Source of the DNA: Rutstroemia sp. NJR-2017a BVV2
Taxonomy: Eukaryota; Ascomycota; Leotiomycetes; Helotiales; Rutstroemiaceae
Direction: 5' to 3'
Length of the DNA: 64,000 nt
NCBI GenBank assembly: GCA_002946415.1
Contig: NJPS01000013.1
Span: 1,054,001-1,118,000 of the forward strand
Positions 1 through 11,084 of the stretch are shown here, one piece after another (position 1 is the first letter of the stretch; each line of letters begins with the position of its first letter). A program made the translations under genes and the position numbers. The notes under the pieces were generated by a model that was not told the origin of the DNA, ran no database searches, and saw only the letters and a list, made by a program, of their open reading frames with translations.

Positions 1-1917
1 GAAAGGCAATTGCTGCCCAGCAACAAATAAGTTATCGATGTTACGAATGTGCCATGAGGTTCCGTCAACTCCTGTGCTGTTGCGGATGACCAGGAAGTCG
101 GTATTCTTGGGCTCGTGTTTGTATATCGGAGCTCGATACATGGCATTATGTATTGCTCGTACCGTCTCACCAGGATCCACGAAGCCAAAGTTCGCAAAGG
201 GAGACTTGTCTTCAGGGAGTAAAATTGTTGTATCACCAACCCTATCCTCCGGAACTGGTCGATCAGTATCTTCCGCATCCTTACGTCTATAGTAGTTGAT
301 GACCCGACTACCCATACCAAAATTCGAAAGAACTGTTGGTTGTTCTTCCGAGTATTCAATCAGAGTTGCGGTGGAATAGTGATCGGCCAATGTCAAGTCT
401 TTGGTTTCCTTAAATGCTTCCGCAACAGACATAAGTCGGGCCTCTTTCCTCTTCCGTAATCCTGGCCGACTAAAGCTGATAGGTTGATTAATGAACTTCT
501 GGAACTTGAGCGTCGGTCGATGAAGTGACCGAGCCTCCTTGTTGAATAACTTAACCTTGTAGTAAGGCCACTGCAAACGCAGAGCGGGAACACTGTGCTC
601 GACTGTCACATTGTTGATAGCCGCTCTAACCTTACTCTGATGGTTCTCCTTGAGAGCATCGTAAGCCTCGTCGTTGGAGATATTGAAGCGTTTGCTCAAG
701 GTCTTGGAGAGGTTATTATTTCCTGCTCGGAAGTTTCCACCCAGACGTTGACGCTTGGCTGCAATATTTGCTTTCACTTCTTCGAGAAGTAGATGAGGAT
801 CGTTCATATCCAAGATAGGTCGCTTGGCGGAAACCATTGCAACTTCCTCAAGGTTATCAAACGAAGGAACCGCAAATCGGGGAGCGCTCATGTAGTCGAT
901 CTGCTTTGGCTCAACTTTCCTTCGCTTTGCCGAATGACCAAGAATCTCCCGCTCCCAATCATCCATAGGCTGGTCGTCAACAATCTCTATTTCGCTGGCC
1001 AGTGGCTCTGAGAGTATCTTCGATTCCCAATCATCGCAGATCATTTGCAGGTCTGACCAACTCACCCCTCCCAACTTCTCATCTGGTTCGGGCTCATCGA
1101 AGTCGAACCCCTCATCACCTGCTTCTTCATCGGATGATTCCTCGATGATTGCGATGAGGCCCTTTGCTTCGGCTTCGAGTGCGCGTTTCCGCTTATCACC
1201 CGTTATTGGGCCAGCGGCACGAAAAGATTTCTCTTGATCAGGAGCAAGGTCAAGACTGACTTTTGTAGGCTGTAGAGGTTTTGGCTGCTTAAGCGGCACC
1301 TTAGGTACGAAATGCGCTTTCTTGGGAGGGAGCAATTCATTGAAATCCAATGGGCCACCTTGAACAAATGTTGGCCACCACTGCTTGAGCAAATCTGCCT
1401 CGGACTCTGCTGGCGCAGGTATTGAAAGATCCTGGTTCGCTAGCCATTCTCTATGACCTGGGAAATTAAGCTCCACCAAATCCTCTTCTTCTGCAGTAGA
1501 CGCAGATGGTTCTTCTTCAGTAGTCGCCGCTGGCTGTTCACCATCCTGCATTTCAACATTGTCGTCAAAGTCGCCGAAAGGTGAAGAACCTCGCCCTTCC
1601 CCAAACAAATCGTCGGTATCATTACTCGTGCCAGCATCATCTGTCAGTCCAGGCAGATCTCCGCCACCTGGTAGAGAAGCTTCTTCTTCTTCCGGTAGAT
1701 CGTCATCGCTGATATCTTCGAAGTCTTGCGCGTCGTCTGCCTTCTCGCCTGTATCCAGAGGTCGATCCGAAAAGAGTCCTTCACTGTAATCTCCCTTCTC
1801 CACACTCTCATTCAGCAGCGCTTGAAGATTCGCATTGTCTTGTTCCTCCTGGCGCTTCCAGTCGATATCATTAAATGTAACTGTATCGCTTGGCTCGTTG
1901 CTATTGGCGCCTGCCAT
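1..1917 (-). CDS. TAF1: TFIID subunit TAF1, N-terminal part (gene runs off the window)
   Basis: The minus frame stays open without introns from the ATG at 1917 to base 1, giving 639 residues; the C-terminal part lies outside the window. TAF1 is the largest TFIID scaffold subunit and acts in the nucleus in RNA polymerase II pre-initiation complex assembly. The first ~200 residues are acidic and low in complexity, as expected for the TBP-binding N-terminal region. The last ~150 residues match the conserved central TAF1 domain (DUF3591): motifs ARSLHRP, QPISFSRPGLR, DLTLADHYSTATLIEYSEEQ and VLSNFGMGSRVINYYRRKD are visible, followed by TDFLVIRN near the window edge. No second open gene competes on the plus strand. 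It is divergent from the D-serine dehydratase-like gene across a 573-base shared promoter region. Identity is by recognition of these motifs; whether the bromodomain region is present cannot be seen. Confidence 0.9.
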   Translation of the reverse strand, partial: MAGANSNEPSDTVTFNDIDWKRQEEQDNANLQALLNESVEKGDYSEGLFSDRPLDTGEKADDAQDFEDISDDDLPEEEEASLPGGGDLPGLTDDAGTSNDTDDLFGEGRGSSPFGDFDDNVEMQDGEQPAATTEEEPSASTAEEEDLVELNFPGHREWLANQDLSIPAPAESEADLLKQWWPTFVQGGPLDFNELLPPKKAHFVPKVPLKQPKPLQPTKVSLDLAPDQEKSFRAAGPITGDKRKRALEAEAKGLIAIIEESSDEEAGDEGFDFDEPEPDEKLGGVSWSDLQMICDDWESKILSEPLASEIEIVDDQPMDDWEREILGHSAKRRKVEPKQIDYMSAPRFAVPSFDNLEEVAMVSAKRPILDMNDPHLLLEEVKANIAAKRQRLGGNFRAGNNNLSKTLSKRFNISNDEAYDALKENHQSKVRAAINNVTVEHSVPALRLQWPYYKVKLFNKEARSLHRPTLKFQKFINQPISFSRPGLRKRKEARLMSVAEAFKETKDLTLADHYSTATLIEYSEEQPTVLSNFGMGSRVINYYRRKDAEDTDRPVPEDRVGDTTILLPEDKSPFANFGFVDPGETVRAIHNAMYRAPIYKHEPKNTDFLVIRNSTGVDGTSWHIRNIDNLFVAGQQLPF

Positions 1918-2490
1918 CTTCGCGGTTGTTGCGACCACACCTGAGGTGCTGAGCCAACTAGAAAGCTGCAATCATCGAAATTTCGAGTCAGCTTTTGCGC
2001 CCGCTATCTCGGAAAGCTTTTGAAGAGCTCTCGAGTCGTGTAAGGGCTTTCGCAGGCCACCTTTGTTGTTCAAAGTCGTACCTATTGAATTAGTTGTAAG
2101 GTGGAATGAGCTCTGGACGGAAGGTTCGCGATCTGCGTAGTTGGTTCGTGTGGTTATCTCTACAGATCGAGCTAGAATGGTCGACCAATCAAAAGAATGG
2201 TTTTCCTCGAAACTTTATATGTTGGAGACAGACACGAGGTATCACGCCCTTCGAGTTGTCCTTAAGATACGAGATAGGGATATCTATATGCAGGGACGAG
2301 GCATCATGTATCGCGGTGAAAACGGAGGGGGTTTCTTCGGCCCATGATGTCCCACCATTGACATGATATATAAGTGGTTCAAGGTTTCTCCCACCCGACC
2401 CTGAAGTGTACCTCAATCCAATACACAAACTTCACTTTTTCCATTCACACACCTATTTCGAACGGCATCTCTTTGTTCACTGCTTCCACC
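1918..2490. promoter_or_regulatory. Shared divergent promoter of TAF1 and the D-serine dehydratase-like gene
   Basis: This 573-base gap holds no credible gene. A TATATAA element at 2367-2373 lies about 120 bases upstream of the plus-strand ATG at 2491 and is followed by a pyrimidine-rich CT stretch, a common fungal core-promoter layout. No comparable TATA element is obvious near the TAF1 start, which fits a housekeeping promoter. Confidence 0.5.
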
Positions 2491-4382
2491 ATGGAATCTT
2501 CTGCCATGTATCCTCGCGCATCAAGGGATGATCTCGTGAAAAACTATGTGGGGAAATCGTTACATGATGTCTCATGCCCCGCAGCTGTCCTCGACCTATC
2601 TAAAGTAAAGAAGAATTGCAGTGACATGCTTGAGGCTGTGGACTCTTTGGGGTTTGGATGGAGAGCTCATATCAAGACACACAAGGTATTGTAGTTCAAG
2701 GATAGCTTATCCTCTTCTTCTGTTTCTTAACCAGAGTAGTCCTCTGGAGTGGTCCGCTGGAATAATCCTCTAGAGTAGTTCTCTCTGAATATAGAATGTC
2801 TTTTACTTCTCGAGCTTGCAGTTATTCAATATGAGTGAACACTGATGACTTCAAAGACTACCGAATTAACAAGACTCCAAGTCGGAGCTGGATCTCGACC
2901 AGCTAATATTGTAGTTTCAACCATAATTGAAGCGGAGAATGTGGTACCCCTATTGCTTGAGTACAAGAACGGCGGCAGGGACGTCAACGTGAGTTCTTGT
3001 TACACTTGAGCCTTGAGTGCAATGACCATACCATTTCATAACAATCGATAGGTGCTATACAGTTTTCCTGTCGCACCTGGAGCAGTTGACCGATTGGCTG
3101 CCATTTCAAAGGCTCTTGGACCCAGAGGCCTCTCCTTGATGATTGACCACCCAGCGCAACTAGACTCTGTATCCCGCATCTACGCAAAGTCTGGTGTTCC
3201 ACCTCTCATCTTCATCAAGATCGATATGGGCGGTCACAGAGCTGGTGTAATTCCTGAGACCACAGCTTGCACCGATCTCATCGCCTCGGTCTTCTCGCTC
3301 GCTAAACGCGATGAATGTGTATTCCACGGTCTCTACTCTCACGCTGGTCACTCTTATTCATCAAACTCCCAAACAGTCGCTCTCGACTACCTCCGTCAGG
3401 AACTTGAATCTCTCCTCGTGACGGTCGGCATTGTAGATCTCACATTCGACAACAAAACACCTCTTGTCCTTTCTGTCGGTGCCACGCCAACTACCACGTC
3501 CATTCGCAATCTTTTCGTCGACGTCACCTCCGAAGAAGAATCCAGAGAGGTCTCCGCTCTCAAAGCAACTATTGATGCAATTCGTGAACCCGGTCATGAA
3601 ATTGAACTGCATGCTGGAGTGTATCCGGTTCTTGATCTACAACAGCTGGCTACTCATGCACTACCAGAAAATATGCTCGACGCAAGTTCTTCTATATTAT
3701 CCCTGTCCTTCATTTTTACAATCTGCTAAGCTTTTCATTTCAGTTCTCTTCTCTCGGCCTCACGATTCTCGCAGAAGTTGCGTCTCTCTACCCTTCTCGT
3801 GGTACCTCCAACTCTCCAGAGGCTCTAATCACAGCTGGTTCTCTGGCTAGTAAGTAAAGCCCGCTAATATTCCCATGCATGCGTTTCCTTCCTGTATCTC
3901 ATTATGACGCTCGTCCTGTCTCCACGAAACTACTGACAACTAATTCTAGTTGGTCGGGAACCATGCAAAGCCTATTCCGGCTGGGGAATTCTTACACCTT
4001 GGAACCGCTCCTCTTTCGTTCTACCTAACTCTGGTCCCGAGAACTACTCTGGTGTACGTACCTACTCCATGTATCAATATTCTTGCAACTCTTCTATCCT
4101 ACGCTGTTCGCTTTCCACTGCGCTGTTGGCTTTTGACGTGACCAATCATGCTAATGTGATTCCTGACAGTGGCAAATCTCCCGCATCTCCCAAGAACACG
4201 GCATCCTTACCAACCCTGGCAAAAATGATTCCGAACTCACCATCGGCCAGAAAATTCGTATCTGGCCCAACCATGCATGTATTGCCGGCGCGGGGTATGG
4301 ATGGTACCTAGTTGTGGATGAGAGCCGGAAGGGAAAAGAGGATGAGATTGTAGATATTTGGGTTCGATGGAGAGGGTGGTAG
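2491..4382 (+). CDS. D-serine dehydratase-like PLP enzyme (alanine racemase fold)
   Basis: Six exons give 459 aa: 2491-2685, 2857-2988, 3052-3681, 3744-3849, 3950-4053, 4170-4382. The family cleaves D-serine to pyruvate and ammonia using PLP and Zn2+. The N-terminal alanine-racemase-type barrel carries the PLP-lysine motif RAHIKTHK (K62). The C-terminal beta-barrel carries the zinc-ligand motif PNHAC (H424, C426), which favours eukaryotic D-serine dehydratase (DSD1 type) over D-threonine aldolase. The start ATG has a good context (ccaccATGg). Intron 3 must begin with GC (3682, GCAAGTT) rather than GT to keep the frame: exon 3 is then exactly 210 codons and rejoins TTC-TCT at 3744. Intron 1 is 171 nt, longer than the others, and holds an imperfect internal repeat. 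D-threonine aldolase-like activity is the alternative. Confidence 0.85.
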
Positions 4383-4633
4383 ACGAGAGAACCACCATTG
4401 TTGACATTTGTCCAAAGAAGAGAGGCATATATATATAGTATTTAGTATCAGAAATGATCATCCATTTAGGTATTATATCTCTACAAACACACACACACAC
4501 AACATAACTCCCTCAAACGCCAACCACCTATTCCACCCTTCCAGCCAACGTGAATCTTCTATAGAAGTATAGCATAACTTTTCTTATCTTCATCTCCATC
4601 ATAACCGAAACGAATCCCACCCCTTCATCCCAC

Positions 4634-6103
4634 TTATTTGCATCTCTTCTCTACAATACTAGCACCAAACTCCTCATACTCCTTCTTCGAGATCCACATC
4701 TGATGGAAGGTCCCCAAACTTCCTAAAATACTTCCACCAATCCAGCCTCCAAACCTTCTCTCTGGCGTAAGACCCGCAGCCTGCAACTTGATCCTAGCAC
4801 CCGGATACAAAGCTGTCAATTCACTGTTCAAACGATCCGTGAATCCCTGAAGCAAAGTGCTTCCTCCCGTAACTATGATATTCTGCAGTAAATGCGCTCG
4901 CAAATCCATATCCACCGCCGCAATCGAGGCTTTGACCATTTCTGGAATAGTTTGAGCTTTTGTAGGAGCGGCTTCACCGTCGATGGGCAACGCGGCCTTT
5001 TCATCCCACATTCCTTCCGCGACATTGAATCGCTCTACACCCCACATCTGGTTCGCGCCGTCTGGCATCTCGAAAACACGGCCAGGTTGCGCCTTCGCAG
5101 CGTCCAGATTCGTTGAGCCACTCGCGGTACCAGTGCTCAAACGGCCGGGCCCAGACCAGACCTGCACTACTGATTCCTTGAACTCGGTGAGAACGCGCTC
5201 TTCCTCAAGAGCACGATAGCTAGGGGTAGGCGGGGTATCGAATTTGCGATAGGTAGCTTGAGCAGGAGCGCCTGCATCGACTGGTGTCTTGGATGCGATC
5301 ATAAAATGGGGGACGAGATCCACTTTCGGTTCGACGGTGTTGAAAAGAGTGCGGATTTGGGACGAGAGCCAATTTCCGGCGAGTGGAGATCTTTGCACGG
5401 ATTTCTTAAGCACAAGACCGTCGTGTACGGCGATGACTGATGCGTTGGATGCGCCGACGTCGACGACTAATGCTGTTGCTTTTCCGCCGCCGAAAGCTGC
5501 GAGGACGCTGTTGCGCGCAAGCCAGAATGCGGGACAACCCCAGGATTCCATTGCTACCTCGATGGACTTTTCGCGAGATTTTGTCGTGTTCCATGCTGTT
5601 TCTGTCATCAACAATGGATGTTCTTCCAATGGTTTTTCCTGCCCCTCTTCCATATCGACATCCATATCCTCCGTCTTGTCGTTCAATCCATTCGTCCTAG
5701 GGTCCGCTTGTTTGAAACTCGTAAGTCTGGAAGTAATAGCAAACTTCCATAACTGCTCAGCAGTATCCCAATCCTCAACTACGCCATCCTTATTCATTGG
5801 ATTGCGGATCTCGAGATGCGCGTGCGGGTTGTGAATCGCATTGTCGCCGAAAAACGATTGTCCATCTCGTACACCGTAATGCGAATTGACGTATGATTTG
5901 GGGGTATCTTCTCCTGCAAACCCGGCGCGTATACTCGAGTACCCGGGATCGATGACAATTGCAGAAACCTCATCTTCATCACCCATTAGTTTTCAGTTTC
6001 CTGGAGATCTTTGATGAGCTTTTAGCTCAAGGCGATGATATAGCTTACCTCCTCCGTACACATCGGTCGGTTGAACCGACGAATTCAATGTTTGTGTAGC
6101 CAT
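4634..6103 (-). CDS. ARP4: Actin-related protein 4 (NuA4/INO80/SWR1 subunit)
   Basis: Two exons, 6103-6049 and 5973-4634, give 464 aa. The first exon encodes a short leader ending in VYGG; splicing joins it to DEVSAIVIDPG, the typical Arp4 start, with a branch-like CTAAT just before the AAG acceptor at 5974. Arp4 is a nuclear actin-fold protein shared by histone acetyltransferase and chromatin-remodelling complexes. Actin signatures seen: the phosphate-1 segment IDPGYSSIRAGFAGEDTPK, the phosphate-2 segment VVDVGASNASVIAVHDG, the adenosine segment IIVTGGSTLLQGF, and a C-terminal RFGGWIGGSILGSLGTFHQM followed by WISKKEYEEFG. An acidic insert (EDMDVDMEEG) replaces subdomain-2 sequence of actin, as in other Arp4 proteins. 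An unspliced ATG at 5986 exists but would lose the conserved leader. Convergent with the D-serine dehydratase-like gene, 251 bases apart. Confidence 0.93.
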
Positions 6104-7047
6104 AATTATGATTAAGCGTCGATAAGGTGGAGAGCAAAGGACGAAGTGGGATGTAAATGTGGTTTCTGTGGTCAAGGCTGGAAAATAGTCGCGTTGTGAA
6201 GTTGTAGATGCGCGAATGTGAGCACAATTTGAAAGTTGCAATTTTAAGCGAGGGAAGGTGGAAGCGGAGTCTTCGACGACCCTGTAAGGTTATTTAACAT
6301 GGCATTGACACTCTTCTCTAATATATATCAGAGCAGCTTCTGGCATCAGAAGTGTTGAGCAGCAAGAAGCACTTTTCCTGGCAATGGGCTTCCCTGAATC
6401 TGTCGGCATAGACGGTCTACAATGCCACCATAAAACTCTCCTGGCACAGGCCTCGGATCACTTGGTCGACCCTCATGCAGATGTGAAGGCATCACTGCAC
6501 CTCTGTGAGCAGCATTCGTCCCGGCACTGACTTCGACCTCCTCTCAAGCAAGTAAGTTTCATGATGCCACAGCAACAAACGTCGTGTATAGTTCGATTCT
6601 CGCTACGCCTCTGTAGCGTGGGTAGCATGAGCCGGCCAGATGTACCACGATTGTTCTCCTCCGACCTTGATTGTGGATACTATCTGGTCCATCAAACTCA
6701 CAACAGACCATCTTTACGGTAACAGAAATTCTGTTGATGATCCAAGGCAGTCTCAAGCTAGAATGCAACACCCAAACTTCGAGCTCTACTTAGTACACAC
6801 TGATCTATTCTTAGTAACCCCCACAGTCATGTGACGAGAAGTAACCTTGTCCGAGACAGATTGCAGCTGACATTTCATCCCTTCTTTCGATGATTTGAGG
6901 AAACATAATATCTCGTCCGGCATACTCTCTCATTGAGTATTCAGATTGCTAGGGTGTTGGATACAGTAACAAGGCGACGATCAAGAACATCAGTTCGTCA
7001 CCAAGCCCAGAAGTTGACCCACACCCAAATACCTCCACTCACCCATC
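6104..7047. other. Intergenic, no gene seen
   Basis: The left part is the upstream region of ARP4 and the right part the upstream region of the LRR-kinase. Only short ORFs without family resemblance occur. The last ~100 bases before 7048 are CA- and C-rich, typical of a fungal 5' leader. Confidence 0.5.
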
Positions 7048-8379
7048 ATGCAAACAATCCAAGGTCTCCAAGCCGGGCAATACAAGAACGCAACCAAGAT
7101 CAAAATCTCCAGCAACCTAACCTCCTTTCCCCAAGAAATTCTCTCTCTCTACGACACGCTCGAAATCCTCGACCTATCCAATAACCCTCTCTTATCCTCT
7201 CTCCCCTCAGAAATCCACCGTCTCCACAAACTCAAAGTCGCCTTCTTCTCCGACTGCAATTTCACCACTTTCCCCAAAGAGCTTGCAAAATGCCGGTCTT
7301 TGGAAATGATCGCGTTCAAAAACAACGGGATGACTACTATCCCCGAAGGTGCTTTCCCACGCAAGTTGCGCTGGTTGATTCTCACCAATAATCGGATTGA
7401 GCATATCCCGAAGAGTATTGGGCATTGTCACCGTCTTCAGAAGTGTATGCTAGCTGGGAACAGATTGACGACTTTACCAGAGGAGATGGCGCACTGTCGA
7501 AAGCTGGGATTGCTGAGGTTGTCGGTGAATAGTATTTCTGTGATGCCGGAATGGCTGTTCCAGCTCCCTGAATTGTCATTCCTCTCATTCTCTGGGAACC
7601 CTTGTGCGCCACAAGTTGATTCCGATGCTGTTTTAGAAGAGGTCTCCTGGCGGGACTTGCAAGTCCACGAACTACTCGGTGAAGGCGCATCAGGGATTAT
7701 CTCAAAGGGAACATGGACCAAGTCAGGAATCCCCAAAGAGGTAGCAATCAAACTCTTCAAAGGCGCCGTTACCAGCGACGGCTCTCCCACCGACGAGATG
7801 GCAGCTTGCATCCTCGCTGGACAGCATCCGCATCTGATCTCACCTCTTGGGAAAATCTATTCCCATCCCGAAGACAAACGCGGATTGGTCCTCGAGCTCA
7901 TCCCTCCTCATTACGCCAACCTCGGTCTCCCACCCACTCTTGACAGCTGCACACGCGATGCATTCCCCGCCTCAACGGTCTTCTCGCTTGAAAAATGCAA
8001 GAAAATCATCACCGGAATCGCATCCGTGTCCTCACACCTTCACTCCAAAGGTATCGTGCACGGCGACCTGTACGCGCATAATATCCTGATCAACGACAAC
8101 GGACACGCACTCCTGGGAGATTTTGGCGCTGCAAGTGTCTATGGCACGGACCACGCATACGCAGAGTCTATTGAGAAGATGGAAGTGCTTGCGTTTGGCC
8201 ATTTGGTTGAAGATTTATTGGGGTTAGTGGAGAGGAAGGTTACAGCTGGGGAGGATGTTTGGGATGAGAAGGAAGGAGGGGAAGTGGAGATGTTGAATGC
8301 GTTGCATTATTTGTGTGTGAATCCGGTTGTGCAGCAGAGACCGACGTTTGGTGAGATTTTGAAGGCGTTGGGTGCTTGA
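7048..8379 (+). CDS. Leucine-rich-repeat protein kinase of bacterial-like architecture
   Basis: A single intronless exon encodes 443 aa. Residues ~16-186 form about eight leucine-rich repeats of the LxxLxLxxNxLxxLP kind (for example LEILDLSNNPLLSSLP and LRWLILTNNRIEHIP). Residues ~205-443 form a protein kinase domain: glycine loop GEGASG (211-216), VAIK lysine K235, a catalytic loop with HGDLYAHN (D340, N345) and DFG at 358-360. The arginine normally before the catalytic aspartate is glycine, so this is a non-RD kinase. No signal peptide or membrane segment is seen, so it is probably cytosolic; substrate unknown. From memory, this order (LRRs directly followed by a small kinase, ~430 aa, start like MxTIxxLxAG) is best known from proteobacterial and cyanobacterial LRR-kinase family proteins, which raises horizontal transfer. 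Convergent with the regulator at 8850-11084. Confidence 0.88.
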   Translation: MQTIQGLQAGQYKNATKIKISSNLTSFPQEILSLYDTLEILDLSNNPLLSSLPSEIHRLHKLKVAFFSDCNFTTFPKELAKCRSLEMIAFKNNGMTTIPEGAFPRKLRWLILTNNRIEHIPKSIGHCHRLQKCMLAGNRLTTLPEEMAHCRKLGLLRLSVNSISVMPEWLFQLPELSFLSFSGNPCAPQVDSDAVLEEVSWRDLQVHELLGEGASGIISKGTWTKSGIPKEVAIKLFKGAVTSDGSPTDEMAACILAGQHPHLISPLGKIYSHPEDKRGLVLELIPPHYANLGLPPTLDSCTRDAFPASTVFSLEKCKKIITGIASVSSHLHSKGIVHGDLYAHNILINDNGHALLGDFGAASVYGTDHAYAESIEKMEVLAFGHLVEDLLGLVERKVTAGEDVWDEKEGGEVEMLNALHYLCVNPVVQQRPTFGEILKALGA

Positions 8380-8849
8380 TAGATGGATAGATAAATAGAT
8401 ATCTAAGTTGGATAGATAGATGTGTAGAGTTTAGATTTGGTAAGTTAGATGGATTTTGATTTTTGTTATAGATAGTTTAGATATATATTACTCAGAAGAA
8501 GAATTAGAAAGTAGAGCAGAACAAGATTGTATTCTGGCTATAGATCTCGACTTGGCCACACTGGGTATTAAGTCAAACTTGGCGCAGTGCTTTCTGAGAA
8601 TTTAAGTGAGAAATTGAGTGAAATTGAATGAGACATTGAGTGTTATTGATGTTTATGTTGATGCAGTTTCTACAATAGACAGAGATTTATATGATGCCCC
8701 TCCCAATCCCATTCCACAAACCAACGCCATTCCCGCACTATGAGTCGTGTGTATGCCAATCGAATATATATACCATGCAATACCCCGAGTCACCAAAGAC
8801 ATTGAACCCCCCTATTTTATACCCATTCCTTTTCCAGAACCGCCACCCA
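8380..8849. other. Intergenic between convergent genes, with GATA-rich repeat
   Basis: Contains 3' flanks of the two convergent genes. A degenerate GATA/GATG tetranucleotide stretch runs from about 8377 to 8432. No gene is visible. Confidence 0.5.
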
Positions 8850-11084
8850 TCACGTAGAATCCCCAGCATCACTCATCAACCTAATACCCGCTTCCAACCC
8901 AACCTGCAACCCGCTTAAATCCCCCAGATACTGCAAGTCACCCGAGTCAAACCCCGCATCAAACGACGCCCCTCCCATATACCCATAATCATCCCAACCA
9001 CCCACCATCCCTCCAAACCCCAGCCCCGCAGCGCCATCCCCGCCCATACCCGCAACCCCTCCCCTCCCCCTCCCCCTATCTCTTACCCTCTCCACGTCCA
9101 GCCCCGCCCCAGCAAACACCCCCCTCGCAATCTTCTTCAGCTCCCGTTCGGTCCCCTTCGCCCCACCCCACACCTGCGCAAACGTCTTTGTAGCGCCTAG
9201 GCCCAAGCGAATCCGATCTCGCGTCATATTCCACGCATTCCCGCCCTTCTCGCCTCGCGGGTCAAACACATATGCGCACGCGCTGAGATTCGCGAGCGTG
9301 GCTTTGGTGATACCGCAGATACCGAGCGGGGTGTGCAGGAGGATGGGAGAGGGAAGTGCGTAGAGGTTTATGGCGGTCTGTGCTGCGTCGATGGTTTTTT
9401 TCGTGTGGATCCAGTGGGTAAGGTCTTCGGAGCCGGTTGGGGTCGTGCTAGGAGGTGGGGGTGCGCAGCGGGAGAGTTTCTCGAGAGGGGAGTGGTAGAG
9501 GCGGGAGAGGGGACGGTGGATGTAGATTAGGAGACTATATTTAGAGTGTGTTAGCGTGACATTTGAACATGGAGATGATGCAGCACTTACGTTTGTAACG
9601 TGTTGTGAGCTTGGAATAATAGTTGATCAATATCCTCATTTCGATCCACCACGCCCTGTTTCTCTTTCGGTAAATGAATTTTCCAGCTCACGAGCATAGC
9701 ATCCGCATTAGTGACAGCTGACTCCAGCTCCTTGCCGGTGATATTTGTTACGCTGAGTATAGTACCCATAATTCGTGTTAGGTCGATGAGATAAGTGAAG
9801 GAAGAAAAAACTGGAATTTCGTCTTCGAAATCACGAGAATCGTATTCAAATAGGGTCCGAGGTCTCGGTATGCACTGCTAACAGTTAGCACTTTGCATAT
9901 TCCTAAGAGGTAAGGGCAAAGCTACTCCGCGTTCGTAATCGTAGTCTTCGCAGGGAAGATCAACATGTGTCTCGATGCCCGATAAACTAGAAATGATTAG
10001 CAAAGATGTAACATAACTTCAGTTATGACGAATCCTTACAGAAAACTCGAAGCACTAGCAATCCCGGCAAAGATTCCATCTACAACGAACATACCCCAAT
10101 AAGTTCTCCTCCAACTTTCAGCTAATATCGGATCTCGCTCCATGCCTGCGAAGGCTTGGTGGTTCATACCAATTTTCAACGCGATATAAATATTCCTATC
10201 CAATATGGCACGTGCATTATCTCTTTCGCCTTCTCCGTGGGTTGCAATCGCTAGCAAGAGTAATGTCTGGACAGTGAAGCCATTCGGTGGCAAATCCGGC
10301 AGTTCCAGCTGGCTGAGAGCAAGAGCACGGAACTCCAAGGACGACAAATCCGGTGCGTAGAGGGAACCAATGTATTGCACTACAGGAAGCAAGTGCCTTA
10401 GAGATTCCGGATCCGATTCCCATCTGCTGAGGAGTTGACTCTTTGGTATGATGTAAGGATGAGCTTTATGGAAAAAGCTACGCAAATGTCAGTGGCGAAA
10501 GTTAGACAGGAGAGGGGTGCTACAAACTTGTAATAAAGATCTATCAATCTTCTTGGATCGACTGCAGGCTGAGTGCTGCTCAGCCTTGAGGAAGGACTGG
10601 CTGGACTTGGGGCCTCAGATGAGAGTCCAGGCCAGGACTCGCTCGATGAATTTCCAACAAGAGATCCGCTCGAGCTTGGATATCCACTTTGATCGGAAGC
10701 GGATCGTCCACGAGGTTGTTCTTTAACGGAACCCCTCTTCCGAGGAGCGTTCTTATCCCTCATTCCCCTCCGAGATTTTGCGTAGAAGCACGGCTTATCA
10801 TCTTGCTGGCATCGACTGCACGATGGCATCTCTGCACCACATTTGACATGGCGACTTCGGCACTATCGGAGCGATTAGTTTGATGACTGGAAATGATAAA
10901 GCTTAATTACCGGAACGCATGCTAAAGAGACCCTTATTCCTCCTCGGGACTCATGAGTGTGAAAAGTCGACTGATTAGTATTCTGGATCTCTTGAAGTGG
11001 AGATCCAAAGTCAAAGAACATCGACATATTATCCTCCCCCTCTTTCGACGAGGCTTGATTGTCCTTGGGATTTCCAAGGCTCAT
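8850..11084 (-). CDS. Zn(II)2Cys6 fungal transcription factor
   Basis: Six exons give 658 aa: 11084-10911, 10862-10528, 10477-10040, 9986-9926, 9874-9591, 9534-8850 (the fifth exon could start at 9877). All phases agree. The zinc cluster is split by intron 1: C56 and C59 flank the junction, followed by C66, C73, C76 and C83. This nuclear DNA-binding module normally recognises CGG-type half sites. A basic Ser/Arg-rich linker follows, then a fungal-specific regulator domain starting near LIDLYYNFFHKAHPYIIP and including GMFVVDGIFAGIAS and IYIHRPLSRLYHSP. The C-terminal ~70 residues are rich in Gly, Asp and Arg (RDRGRGRGG) with an acidic end, perhaps an activation region. Target genes are unknown and no pathway neighbour suggests one. 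The 3' coding part is extremely C-rich on the plus strand. Confidence 0.85.

Noticed and set aside
6580..6620. TTCGATT as a tRNA T-loop
   Set aside because: Neighbouring bases do not form the T-stem or acceptor stem.
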